A DNA stretch of 64,000 nucleotides from Chloroflexota bacterium (lineage in GTDB: Bacteria; Chloroflexota; Dehalococcoidia; Lucifugimonadales; JADFKI01), in the NCBI GenBank assembly GCA_009840355.1, contig VXNZ01000026.1, forward strand, positions 36,921 through 100,920, written 5' to 3'. Below are positions 17,069 to 24,802 of this stretch, one piece after another. The position numbers were made by a program, and so were the translations under genes. The notes beneath the pieces are model-generated. The model was not told the origin of the DNA, ran no database searches, and saw nothing but the letters and a program-made list of their open reading frames with translations. Each line of letters opens with the position of its first letter. Position 1 is the stretch's first letter.

Positions 17069-17096
17069 GGTTGACCTACGCGGTCGCGAACTGCGT
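17069..17096 (+). repeat. Degenerate terminal CRISPR repeat
   Basis: It starts exactly 61 bp after the third repeat and keeps 15 of 28 positions of the consensus, mainly the ACGCGG and CGCG core. This is what a decayed trailer-end repeat looks like, and it makes the preceding 33 bp a real third spacer. Confidence 0.55.
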
Positions 17097-17123
17097 GGGA
17101 ACTCGTTTGAATGGAGCGCACTT

Positions 17124-18233
17124 ATGAACACAGTAGGCATAGCAATCATCGGCTCCACCGGCATCATCGGCAGGGTGCATATCGATGCTATGCGCGGGCT
17201 GGATACCTGCCGGCTGGTCGGCATACACGCGCGGCGGCAGGGACCGCTGCGGCAGCAGGCGGATGAGCTTGGCACGCGGCTGTATCCCACGCTGGACGAT
17301 GTGCTGGCGGATGACGAGGTTGATGCCATTGTCATCGCAACGCCGCATCCGTCGCATATGGACATCACCACTCGAGCCGCAGCCGCCGGTAAGCATGTGC
17401 TTGCCGAAAAGCCGCTCGGCGTTACGCCGTCCGAGGCTGAGGCGCAGATTGCCGCATGCCGCGACGCCGGCGTGAAACTGGGCGTGCTTTTCAACAACCG
17501 CTTTCGTCCCGAAGCGATGAAAGTGCGCCAGCTCATCGACGACGGCGCTATAGGCGAGATTTATCGATCCGAGATGTCGTCCGCGATGCTCCGCACGCAG
17601 GACTATTACGATCGACTAGATTGGCGGGGCAGGTGGGACGCAGAAGGCGGCGGCGCGCTGCTGAACCAGGGCATTCACGGCATCGACATGTACCAGTGGC
17701 TCGCGGGAATGCCGCAGACGGTCTTCGGCAAGGTGTCCACGCTGAAGCACAACATTGAAGTCGAAGACTACGCCACCGCGCTGCTCGGCTATGCGGGCGG
17801 TGGGCACGGCGTCATACACTGCAACACCGCGCAAGCGCCCAATCAGCAGCGGATCGCATTGTGGGGCGAACGCGGCGCGATATTTATGGACGACTGGCGA
17901 ATCACGCTGCGCACGCTGGATACGCCGTTGCAGCAGTTCATAGACACGGACAAGACGATAGCCTTCGTCAGCCCGTCGGACACGGAGGCGGCATTCGATT
18001 TCGAGCCGGTGTCGGGCGGCACGCACAGACCGGCAATCGACGACTTCGCGTGCGCCATCATCGAAGGCCGCGATCCTGCCGTAACCGGCGAAGACGCTCT
18101 GCGATCGCAAGAACTCGTCGCCGCGATAACCATGTCCGGCTGCCGCAACGAACAGGTCCACCTGCCCATTAACCGCGCCGAGTACGACACGCTGCTCGCG
18201 GAATTGCGGCGGACGGGCAGGCTGCCTAGTTAG
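17124..18233 (+). CDS. Gfo/Idh/MocA family oxidoreductase
   Basis: This 369-aa NAD(P)-dependent dehydrogenase has a Rossmann loop variant GSTGIIGRVH near residue 9, the EKPLG motif near residue 97 and a C-terminal alpha/beta substrate domain. Members oxidise or epimerise sugars, inositols and related polyols; the substrate here is unknown. ATG 17124 follows TGGAG at 7 bp, and an upstream in-frame start would run through the end of the CRISPR array. A methyltransferase gene follows 4 bp after the stop, probably in one operon. Confidence 0.88.
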   Translation: MNTVGIAIIGSTGIIGRVHIDAMRGLDTCRLVGIHARRQGPLRQQADELGTRLYPTLDDVLADDEVDAIVIATPHPSHMDITTRAAAAGKHVLAEKPLGVTPSEAEAQIAACRDAGVKLGVLFNNRFRPEAMKVRQLIDDGAIGEIYRSEMSSAMLRTQDYYDRLDWRGRWDAEGGGALLNQGIHGIDMYQWLAGMPQTVFGKVSTLKHNIEVEDYATALLGYAGGGHGVIHCNTAQAPNQQRIALWGERGAIFMDDWRITLRTLDTPLQQFIDTDKTIAFVSPSDTEAAFDFEPVSGGTHRPAIDDFACAIIEGRDPAVTGEDALRSQELVAAITMSGCRNEQVHLPINRAEYDTLLAELRRTGRLPS

Positions 18234-18237
18234 CAGC

Positions 18238-19080
18238 ATGAGTTTAGAGGACATACTCGCCCGCGATTCGCCGCCCGAACCGTGGGGCGAAGGCGACAAT
18301 ATCCCGTGGAACGATGTCGGTTTCAGCCGGCGCATGCTCCGCGAACATCTTACGCAGTCGCACGACTTGGCGAGCCGCCGCAGCGAGAAGATTGACGCGC
18401 CTGTGGACTGGATTCACCGTGAATTACTGCACGGCAAGCCGACTGCTGCGCTGGACTTGGGCTGCGGACCGGGGCTGTACGCCAGCAGGCTCGCGCAGCA
18501 GGGGCATCATTGCGTGGGCATTGATTTCTCGCCGGCTTCGATAGAGTACGCGAGAGCGCAAGCCGCAGAAGAGCGCCTGCCGGTGGACTACATTCAGGCA
18601 GACATTCGCGCCGCTGATTACGGCACGGGCTTCGGCATTGCGATGCTCATCTTCGGCGAGTTCAATGTATTCAAGCCGACGGACGCCGCGCACATCTTGC
18701 GAAAAGCGTACGCGTCGCTGAGCGCGGGTGGCATGCTGCTGCTCGAAGCGCACACTTACGACGCCATCCGGCAGTTCGGCTCGCGGCGAGCGTCGTGGTA
18801 CGCGGCGGAAAGTGGGCTGTTCTCGGATTCGCCGCACATCTGCTTGCAAGAAAATTTCTGGGATGCAAATATCGCCGCCGTCACACGGCGATACTTCATC
18901 GTCGATGCGGTGACCGGCGAAGTTACACGCTGCGCGCAGAGCCTTAAGGCATACACGGCAGACGAGTATCGCGCCGCATTGCAGGCGGCAGGCTTCCACG
19001 AAGTGCGCTTTTACCCATCCCTGCATGGCGAAAAAGACCCGTCGCAACCCGACCTGTTCGCAATTACGGCGCGCAAGTAA
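18238..19080 (+). CDS. Class I SAM-dependent methyltransferase
   Basis: This 280-aa protein has motif I LDLGCGPGLYASRLA near residue 76, an acidic GIDFSP strand end and a PVDYIQADIR motif. The fold is a standard Rossmann methyltransferase and the acceptor is unknown. It sits directly behind the Gfo/Idh gene. Its TAA abuts a family A inverted repeat that separates it from the convergent genes downstream. Confidence 0.85.
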   Translation: MSLEDILARDSPPEPWGEGDNIPWNDVGFSRRMLREHLTQSHDLASRRSEKIDAPVDWIHRELLHGKPTAALDLGCGPGLYASRLAQQGHHCVGIDFSPASIEYARAQAAEERLPVDYIQADIRAADYGTGFGIAMLIFGEFNVFKPTDAAHILRKAYASLSAGGMLLLEAHTYDAIRQFGSRRASWYAAESGLFSDSPHICLQENFWDANIAAVTRRYFIVDAVTGEVTRCAQSLKAYTADEYRAALQAAGFHEVRFYPSLHGEKDPSQPDLFAITARK

Positions 19081-19137
19081 ACAGGATAGACAGGATGCTC
19101 CGGATAAGTCTCAACTATCCCATCCTATCTATCCTGT
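19081..19137. repeat. Family A inverted repeat, possible bidirectional terminator
   Basis: Arms 19081-19097 (ACAGGATAGACAGGATG) and 19121-19137 are complementary over 17 bp with one mismatch. It lies between convergent genes ending at 19080 and 19156, and the left arm begins right after the upstream stop codon. This is the clearest hairpin of the dispersed family A. Confidence 0.75.
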
Positions 19138-19155
19138 CGATCTATGTAAGGTCGC

Positions 19156-19476
19156 TTACGACTGCATCTTGCCGGGCGTCAGCAGCTCCATGAATTCTAT
19201 GTACGTGCCCTCGATGTAGGGCTGGAATGCTGCGCCCGCCCGCATCGCTTCAGACGGCATTTCGTTGCCGTCGCGGTACGGAGACTGGAAGGCAGCAGTC
19301 TCCCACTCGAGGACGACTACATCCTTATCGCCGGGGCATGTGCCGGAGTTGTAGGCGACCCTAAACGCCTCGCGATGGCCCTCGTCGTGGAAAATTTGCA
19401 CTTGCTTTTGCACGAGGGTCGCCACGCGGCGCGCCTCTCCTGGCTTGGTTATAAAGGTTCTTCTTACCAGGTACAT
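19156..19476 (-). CDS. 106-aa protein, tandem paralogue 1
   Basis: The protein begins MYLVRRTFITKPGEARRVA and carries EFRVAY-like and VVVLEWET strands, compatible with a small ferredoxin-like (dimeric alpha/beta barrel) fold. No named family can be assigned. ATG 19476 is chosen because AGAGGA lies 6-8 bp upstream. It differs from its neighbour at 19572-19892 at 27 of 106 positions with no gap, so the pair arose by tandem duplication. Confidence 0.75.
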   Translation of the reverse strand: MYLVRRTFITKPGEARRVATLVQKQVQIFHDEGHREAFRVAYNSGTCPGDKDVVVLEWETAAFQSPYRDGNEMPSEAMRAGAAFQPYIEGTYIEFMELLTPGKMQS

Positions 19477-19571
19477 CCGGTTTCCTCTGTGTAATCTGAT
19501 TCGAATTGATTTGAGGAGCATGGCGCAAACCAGCGGTGGATGGAAAAATATGCGCCAATGGGGGCTGATGC

Positions 19572-19892
19572 CTACTCCTGCATCTTGCCGGGGGTCATCA
19601 GTTCCCAGAACTCTATGTAGGTCTCTTCGATGTAAGGGCGATAGGCGGCGCCCGCTTCATAGGCGGCAGGCGGGATGTTGTTGCCATCGCGCGCCGGGGA
19701 CTGGAATGCGTCGGTCTCCCACTCCAGGACGACGATGTTCTGCTCGCCGGGGCACGTGCGGTCGTTGTACGCGACCCGAAATTCCTCGCGGTGGCCCGCG
19801 TCGTGGTAAATCTGCACCTGGTTGTGCACCAAAGTCGCCACACGGCGTGCCTCGCCGGGCTTGGTCTTGTATGTTCGCCTGACTAGATACAT
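19572..19892 (-). CDS. 106-aa protein, tandem paralogue 2
   Basis: Paralogue of the preceding gene, same length, about 75% identical by eye count. ATG 19892 follows AAGGAG. Differences concentrate in the middle (residues 44-53) and in residues 72-88; the N-terminal MYLVRRT and C-terminal TPGKMQ ends are kept. Both are transcribed in the same direction with about 95 bp between them, each with its own good ribosome site. Confidence 0.75.
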   Translation of the reverse strand: MYLVRRTYKTKPGEARRVATLVHNQVQIYHDAGHREEFRVAYNDRTCPGEQNIVVLEWETDAFQSPARDGNNIPPAAYEAGAAYRPYIEETYIEFWELMTPGKMQE

Positions 19893-19968
19893 TCGATTTC
19901 TCCTTGTTGTAATGTGGTCATCCAAATGTGGTCATTCTACTTTGATATGGACATGGTTTCTGCTCACT

Positions 19969-20000
19969 CCATCCTAGCCTTACCCTTGATGGGGGAATGG
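19969..20000. repeat. Family B intergenic repeat
   Basis: A CCATCCTAGCCTTACCC / GGGGGAATGG element. It matches the other family B copies at 20699, 27861, 30805, 33454 and 47673 in order of blocks: CCATCCTAxCCTT, C-run, spacer, G-run, AAGG or AATGG. Confidence 0.55.
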
Positions 20001-20010
20001 ACAAAGTGAC

Positions 20011-20517
20011 TTAATTTGCTTCAGTCGGACGGGCAGGGACGAGTTGCAGGAACTGCGCCTGCACAGCTTCTGCGCTGACGGTCGTTTGCAGTTCGCCGCT
20101 CTTGTCAATGCCGAAGTTGTCGGGTGTGTGCAGCGCGTCCGTTAGAGTTTCGACGATGGTCGCCATCTCTGAGTCGGACTTGTTCTTGGCGAGTGATGCT
20201 GCCTTTGCGTCGGGTCCGCTTGCCAGCAGCGCCGGTATCGCCTCGGCGAGCAGCTCGCGCTCAACGACGGCGCGCTGGATGTCCGCGAGCGCGTCCATAT
20301 GGCGGCCAAGGTAGCAGCCGCCGAATGTCAGAACCTCGAATTTCTCGCCCGCAAGCTCGGTGTCATACTGACGGCGCGGCTCAAGATGGCGCTCCGCGAG
20401 GTACTGGCGGACATCTTCGTCTTCCGGGTGCGGTTCTTCCTGCTTGAAGAATATCAGCACCGTGTGCATATTCCAGTCTTTCGGCTCAATCCTGATAATC
20501 ATGTCCGTATCATACAC
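20011..20517 (-). CDS. Hypothetical protein, unknown family
   Basis: This 168-aa soluble protein has an N-terminal strand-rich part (MIIRIEPKDWNMHTVLIFFK) and helical remainder. No catalytic motif or transmembrane segment is visible. The start at 20517 follows AAAGGTG closely; an internal ATG at 20502 has no ribosome site. Nothing in the context suggests a role. Confidence 0.6.
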   Translation of the reverse strand: MYDTDMIIRIEPKDWNMHTVLIFFKQEEPHPEDEDVRQYLAERHLEPRRQYDTELAGEKFEVLTFGGCYLGRHMDALADIQRAVVERELLAEAIPALLASGPDAKAASLAKNKSDSEMATIVETLTDALHTPDNFGIDKSGELQTTVSAEAVQAQFLQLVPARPTEAN

Positions 20518-20542
20518 CTTTCCGCTTAATCCTGTCCCAAAT

Positions 20543-20700
20543 CTTCATAAGTCGAGACGATTTCATAAATCCCTGATGTCGTCATTCCGAACGCAGTGAG
20601 GAATCTGAAATCGTTGCATGCAAACCTGTTTCCGACTTTGGATTTCTCGCTTCGCTCGAAATGACAGGTATAAATTGCATTTGGGAAATGGTCTTATAAG
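20543..20700 (+). repeat. Family C MITE-like element
   Basis: This 158-bp element has degenerate terminal inverted repeats (CTTCATAAG... against ...CTTATAAG). Its interior is GTCATTCCGAACGCAGTGAG ... ATTTCTCGCTTCGC ... AATGAC. A second copy lies in the opposite orientation at about 35252-35410 with homology across the whole length. No coding capacity. Confidence 0.75.
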
Positions 20701-20731
20701 TCCCTTCCCTCAGCGGGAAGATTAGGAATGG
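20699..20731. repeat. Family B intergenic repeat
   Basis: CCCTTCCCTCAGCGGGAAG followed by ATTAGGAATGG, directly abutting the end of the family C element. Confidence 0.5.
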
Positions 20732-20779
20732 AGGCAAGGAACCGCCAATCACCGACAGGACTGTATATGCCAGCCCGCA

Positions 20780-21073
20780 TCAGAGATTTTCATCAAGCCA
20801 CTTGTTCACCTCATCCGCCGCGCGCGGCTCAAAGCCCTTGGCGAGGAACGGAAACGGCAGTTCAAGCCGAAGCTCGCTGTCCGACACGGCGAGCGTGCCA
20901 CGAAAGCTGACCAACCCGCCCGCTCTGAACGCGAACTCCAGCGTATCACCCTGCCAGCGGTGCGACGCATCCGACACCGAGTCACCGAACTGCGCGAGCA
21001 TCTCCACGAGCTTTTCGTCCACCCAAACCTTCGCCTGCTGCTTGTTGCGATTGTGCTGTCTAGTGATTTGCAT
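20780..21073 (-). CDS. Polyhydroxyalkanoic acid system-like small protein
   Basis: This 97-aa protein has WQGDTLEFAF near the middle, followed by a hydrophobic strand pair and a C-terminal helix VNKWLDENL. The pattern resembles the PHA_gran_rgn family of small polyhydroxyalkanoate-system proteins. No PHA synthase or phasin gene is nearby, so the role is open. ATG 21073 follows GAAAGGC. The 21074-21416 gap upstream holds only a family A copy. Confidence 0.55.
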   Translation of the reverse strand: MQITRQHNRNKQQAKVWVDEKLVEMLAQFGDSVSDASHRWQGDTLEFAFRAGGLVSFRGTLAVSDSELRLELPFPFLAKGFEPRAADEVNKWLDENL

Positions 21074-21258
21074 ATTGCCTTTCGGTAGCATTAAGAATTG
21101 ACGGAATGGGGCTTAAAGTCCCGCCGATGATGTTGTGTCCAAGAAAGGATGGCATGCTATCAGGACCTTGGATTGCGTCGATGATGGTGATGGACATATT
21201 GTAAGTTCCAATTGCCCGCCTGAATGCAATGGTAGCACAATGACGGTGCGTAAGGGCT

Positions 21259-21290
21259 AACATAGATGGACATGATGGGCAGGATGAGAT
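21259..21290. repeat. Family A intergenic repeat
   Basis: ACATAGATGGACATGATGGG followed by CAGGATGAG, in the 21074-21416 intergenic region. The rest of this gap shows no gene. Confidence 0.5.
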
Positions 21291-21428
21291 AATCTCGCTT
21301 GCTTGCCCATGTCAAGTCGAGCATAGCGAGAATTCTGAAATTGCTGCGCGCCTATTTGATTGCGGCACATGGGATAGAATGTTTAGGGACATATCGACTG
21401 AATACAACCGCGTGAGGTGCACTTGATT

Positions 21429-23408
21429 ATGACTGATGAGAAGAACATAGCCCCGTATGGCTCTTGGGGATCGCCCATTACCACGGAGCTGATTGTGGCG
21501 GATAGCATTGGCATTGGCGATGTTGCGCTGCATGGCGACGATATATATTGGACGGAACTGCGGCCCGCAGACAACGCGCGCAATGTCGTTGTGCGGCGCA
21601 CTCCGGACGGCACGGTCAGCGATGTTACACCGACCGGATTTAGCGCGCGCACCCGCGTCCACGAATACGGCGGCGCCTCCTTCTGCGTCGCGGATTCGGA
21701 CGGCGGCAACAGCGCCGTATATTTCAGCAATTTCGCGGACCAACGTCTGTACAGGCAGACCATTGCCGCAGACGGCGCTATCGGAGAGCCGCAGCCCGTT
21801 ACGCCTGAGATTGATATGCGATACACCGACGGTGATGCGTGCGAACAGCACGGCATCATTGTCTGCGTGCGCGAAGACCACTCGTCTGCGTGGCGCGAGG
21901 CGGTCAACACCGTCGTCGCCATCGACTTGGCGCGCGGCGGCAGCCGCGTCCTCGTGTCCGGCGCGTCATTCTATTCGACACCGCGCGTCAGTCCGGACGG
22001 CTCCACGCTCGCGTGGTTGTCGTGGAATCACCCGAACATGCCTTGGGACGGCTGCGAGCTGTGGGTCGCCGCAATACAAGACGACGGAACTCTTGGCGAA
22101 CATCGGCTAATCGCGGGCGGCGTGGACGAGTCTATCTTCCAGCCGTCTTGGTCGCCGGGCGGCGTGCTGCACTTTGTATCCGACCGCAACGGCTGGTGGA
22201 ACATCTACCGCTGCGACGCTAATTTCGAAAACGCAGTGCCGATGTGCGAGGCGGACGCGATAGGCAAAGAGTTCGGCAGACCGGCGTGGGTGTTCGGGCT
22301 TAGCACATACGGCTTCGCGTCCGAAGAGCGCATTATCTGCACATACACGCAGGCGGGCGAATGGTACATCGGAGACATCGACACGGCAAACGGCACACTG
22401 ACGACCGTGCCCACGCCATACAGCGATGTCGGAACGCTGCATGTGTCCGCAAAACAGGTCGCGTTCACCGCAGGCTCGCCTACGATGCCCATGACGATGA
22501 TGCGCCACGACCTTACGGACAGCAGCACCGCGCGCCTTCGCAGCAGCAGCGATGCGACACCGGGCACGGGCTACTTGTCGGAAGCGCAGGCGATCGAGTT
22601 CCCAACGACTAATGGACTGACGGCGCATGCCTTCTACTACCCGCCGGCGAACGAAGACTACGCCGCGCCTGAAGACGAAAAGCCTCCGCTCATAGTCATA
22701 AGCCACGGCGGACCTACCAGCGCGGCGGATTCGTCGCTCGACCTCCGCAAGCAGTTCTGGACGAGTCGCGGATTCGCTGTGCTGGATGTGAACTACGGCG
22801 GCAGCACCGGCTTCGGCACGGAGTACAGGCGGCGACTGAACGATAGTTGGGGCATCGTCGATGTGGACGACTGCATCAACGGAGCGAACTATCTCGTGCA
22901 GCAAGGGCTTGCGGACGCCGAGCGGCTCATCGTGCGCGGTGGCAGCGCGGGCGGGTTCACCACGCTGCTCGCGCTCACCACGCGCGACACATTCAGCGCC
23001 GGCGCGAGCCACTACGGAGTCAGCGACATCGAAGCGCTGGTGCGCGACACCCACAAGTTCGAATCGCGCTATATGGACTCGCTGGTCGGGCGCTACCCGC
23101 AGCAGGTCGAACGATACCACGAACGCTCGCCCATCAACCACACCGACGGACTGTCCGCGCCGATGATTGTGCTGCAAGGGCTGGAAGACGAGATCGTGCC
23201 TCCCAACCAGGCGGAGATGATGGTGGACGCGCTGCGGGACAAGGGGCTGCCCGTCGCGTACCTGACATTCGAAGGCGAGCAGCACGGCTTCCGCCAAGCG
23301 AAGAACATCCGCCGCGCACTGGAAGCGGAACTGTACTTCTATTCGCGCGTCTTCAACTTCGAGCTAGCAGATGACATCGAACCCGTGCAAATCGACAACA
23401 TGCCGTAG
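21429..23408 (+). CDS. S9-family (prolyl oligopeptidase-type) peptidase
   Basis: This 659-aa serine peptidase has an N-terminal beta-propeller (about 1-390, with many SPDG/SPGG blade motifs) and a C-terminal alpha/beta-hydrolase domain. The triad is S506 (GGSAGG), D587 (LEDEIVPP) and H619 (EQHGF). It should cleave short peptides in the cytoplasm; no signal peptide is present. ATG 21429 is preferred, though a TTG at 21423 is better spaced from GAGG and a GTG lies at 21417. It is followed by a family A repeat and a rhomboid gene. Confidence 0.92.
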   Translation: MTDEKNIAPYGSWGSPITTELIVADSIGIGDVALHGDDIYWTELRPADNARNVVVRRTPDGTVSDVTPTGFSARTRVHEYGGASFCVADSDGGNSAVYFSNFADQRLYRQTIAADGAIGEPQPVTPEIDMRYTDGDACEQHGIIVCVREDHSSAWREAVNTVVAIDLARGGSRVLVSGASFYSTPRVSPDGSTLAWLSWNHPNMPWDGCELWVAAIQDDGTLGEHRLIAGGVDESIFQPSWSPGGVLHFVSDRNGWWNIYRCDANFENAVPMCEADAIGKEFGRPAWVFGLSTYGFASEERIICTYTQAGEWYIGDIDTANGTLTTVPTPYSDVGTLHVSAKQVAFTAGSPTMPMTMMRHDLTDSSTARLRSSSDATPGTGYLSEAQAIEFPTTNGLTAHAFYYPPANEDYAAPEDEKPPLIVISHGGPTSAADSSLDLRKQFWTSRGFAVLDVNYGGSTGFGTEYRRRLNDSWGIVDVDDCINGANYLVQQGLADAERLIVRGGSAGGFTTLLALTTRDTFSAGASHYGVSDIEALVRDTHKFESRYMDSLVGRYPQQVERYHERSPINHTDGLSAPMIVLQGLEDEIVPPNQAEMMVDALRDKGLPVAYLTFEGEQHGFRQAKNIRRALEAELYFYSRVFNFELADDIEPVQIDNMP

Positions 23409-23419
23409 TTTGCGGCGTA

Positions 23420-23444
23420 TCTAACAGGACGGATAGGGTGGGGG
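23420..23444. repeat. Family A intergenic repeat
   Basis: TCTAACAGGACGGATAGGG starts 12 bp after the stop of the S9 peptidase gene. Confidence 0.5.
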
Positions 23445-23474
23445 CGATGTACTCATGAGGTCGGAGGACGGCGG

Positions 23475-24104
23475 ATGACGCAGGTGAAGAACAGCTTTGT
23501 CGCGCTGCTGCTGCTGCTAGTGTTCGTGGTGGTCATCTGGGGCGTGTTCTTGGTGAATTGGTGGTTGCTTGACGGCGAGCTGAACCGTCAAGGGATACGA
23601 CCCATCGCGCTGCCGTACGAATTTGTGTCGGTGCTGCGCGAAATCGGCAATATTAGCTTCAGCCCATCGTATATCTGGCGTGTCATTCAGAGCATACTGA
23701 TGTCGCCGTTGCTGCATGCCGGATTCGGGCATATTTGGTCGAACACGCTGGCGCTGCTGATATTGGGCGGCTTGGTGGCGCTACGCGGTGTCAAATCGCT
23801 TATCGGTGTGTCGATATTCGTGGTGCTGCTTGGCGGAACGTTGGTGTGGCTGTTCGGGCGTCCGGCGGTGCACATCGGCGCGAGTGGGCTTGTTTTCGGA
23901 TACTTCGGTTATCTGGTCGCGCTCGGCTGGTTCAGGCGCAGCATCGTAACTGTCGGCGTCGCTGCGCTAGTGCTGTTCGTGTACGGCGTCAGCATATTCC
24001 TCGGCGCGCTCCCGCAAGGCGGCTTCATATCGTGGGAAGGGCACCTGTTCGGGCTGATAGCAGGCGTGCTAGCGGCAATGTTGAGCCGTAGAACTCCCGA
24101 ATAA
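23475..24104 (+). CDS. Rhomboid-family intramembrane serine protease
   Basis: This 209-aa membrane protein has about six hydrophobic segments. Rhomboid signatures are H81 and H86 in HAGFGHIWSN, catalytic S137 in GASG and catalytic H190 in WEGHLFG. It should cleave transmembrane substrates in the membrane. The ATG follows GGAGGACGG. A degenerate copy of its last coding part is found downstream at 24265-24305. Confidence 0.9.
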   Translation: MTQVKNSFVALLLLLVFVVVIWGVFLVNWWLLDGELNRQGIRPIALPYEFVSVLREIGNISFSPSYIWRVIQSILMSPLLHAGFGHIWSNTLALLILGGLVALRGVKSLIGVSIFVVLLGGTLVWLFGRPAVHIGASGLVFGYFGYLVALGWFRRSIVTVGVAALVLFVYGVSIFLGALPQGGFISWEGHLFGLIAGVLAAMLSRRTPE

Positions 24105-24114
24105 GCGCGGCGAT

Positions 24115-24234
24115 TCAGCGCAAAAGGGCAAGCCATATATTCAGCGTATCGAGCGCCTCAAACAGCGTGCCGATGCGCGGATTGCCATCATCGGAGAGCG
24201 CGCTGTAAAAGTATTGACGTTCCGCAGAGCAAGA
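24115..24234 (-). pseudogene. Remnant of an addiction-module antidote (HigA-like) gene
   Basis: Read on the minus strand from 24234 to the TGA at 24115-24117, the frame gives SALSDDGNPRIGTLFEAL and ends LALLR. This matches the C-terminal half of addiction-module antidote proteins (LYRALSxxGNPxLxTLLKVLxALGL). The frame is closed by a TAG upstream and the N-terminal half is missing, so this is a truncated relic. No cognate toxin is seen. Confidence 0.6.
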
Positions 24235-24264
24235 CTACCAATGTGTTTCTGCGAATAGGGTGTA

Positions 24265-24305
24265 TCAAGCGCGGCTTCGTATCGTGGTAGGGGCATCTGT
24301 TCGGG
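24265..24305 (+). pseudogene. Relic of a second rhomboid 3' end
   Basis: This stretch is about 80% identical by eye to 24014-24053, the part of the rhomboid gene that codes GGFISWEGHLFG. Here the corresponding frame is broken by an in-frame TAG after the Trp codon. It is a short remnant of a duplicated rhomboid gene. Confidence 0.55.
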
Positions 24306-24320
24306 ACGCGCCGGACTGCA

Positions 24321-24611
24321 CTAGGCGTGAGGCTGAACGGCAACCGCTAACACCGACAGATCAACTTCGATGACTGCCCAAATGCCGTCAGCGTAGAATT
24401 CGTCCGACATGTGCGCTTCTATGGGCAGCATTTCAGGAATAGGCTGGCTGTCCATGAGCAAAGTCTCGATGTGTCCGAGAATGGCTTCCTGCGCCATCGC
24501 CATCGCCTCTTCCATCGTAACGCCTGCAGAAAAGCAACCCGGCAGATCCGGCACTGTTACCCCGTAGTCGCTGTCAGGGTCCTTGTGAATTACGATAGGG
24601 TAGAGTGTCAT
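24321..24611 (-). CDS. hicB: HicB-type antitoxin
   Basis: This 96-aa protein has the HicB fold signature: YPIVIHKDPDSDYGVTVPDLPGCFSAG followed by MEEAMAMAQEAI. It should neutralise the HicA RNase and may bind its own promoter. ATG 24611 overlaps the hicA stop by 4 bp (ATGA) and has GGAGA upstream. The gene order hicA-hicB is the usual one. Relics of another toxin-antitoxin locus lie just downstream. Confidence 0.88.
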   Translation of the reverse strand: MTLYPIVIHKDPDSDYGVTVPDLPGCFSAGVTMEEAMAMAQEAILGHIETLLMDSQPIPEMLPIEAHMSDEFYADGIWAVIEVDLSVLAVAVQPHA

Positions 24612-24802
24612 CGTGTTCTCCAATCCCAGTCTGCCTGTCTGAATATGCTACGTAGCGTGCCGATAGGAATGTCCCTTCGGGGATGCTGCACTGAGACGAC
24701 TCCCGGCTTTTGGGGATGCGTGAAATGGTGGTGGCTGCCACTCATGTTTCTCAGGCTCCAACCATCACGCCTGAGTCGCCGTATGACCTCCCTGCTTTCC
24801 AT
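24608..24802 (-). CDS. hicA: HicA-type mRNA interferase toxin
   Basis: This 64-aa double-stranded-RNA-binding-fold toxin has GSHHHFTHP containing the catalytic His, then VVSVQHPRRDIPIGTLRSIFRQ. HicA cleaves mRNA and is held by HicB. Its ATG follows directly after the TAG of the upstream zinc-ribbon gene and overlaps hicB downstream, so three genes form one tight operon. Confidence 0.9.
   Translation of the reverse strand: MESREVIRRLRRDGWSLRNMSGSHHHFTHPQKPGVVSVQHPRRDIPIGTLRSIFRQADWDWRTR

Noticed and set aside
22107-23297. 396-codon minus-strand frame inside the S9 peptidase gene
   Set aside because: High GC with codon-position bias keeps the opposite frame open; the plus strand carries clear catalytic motifs.
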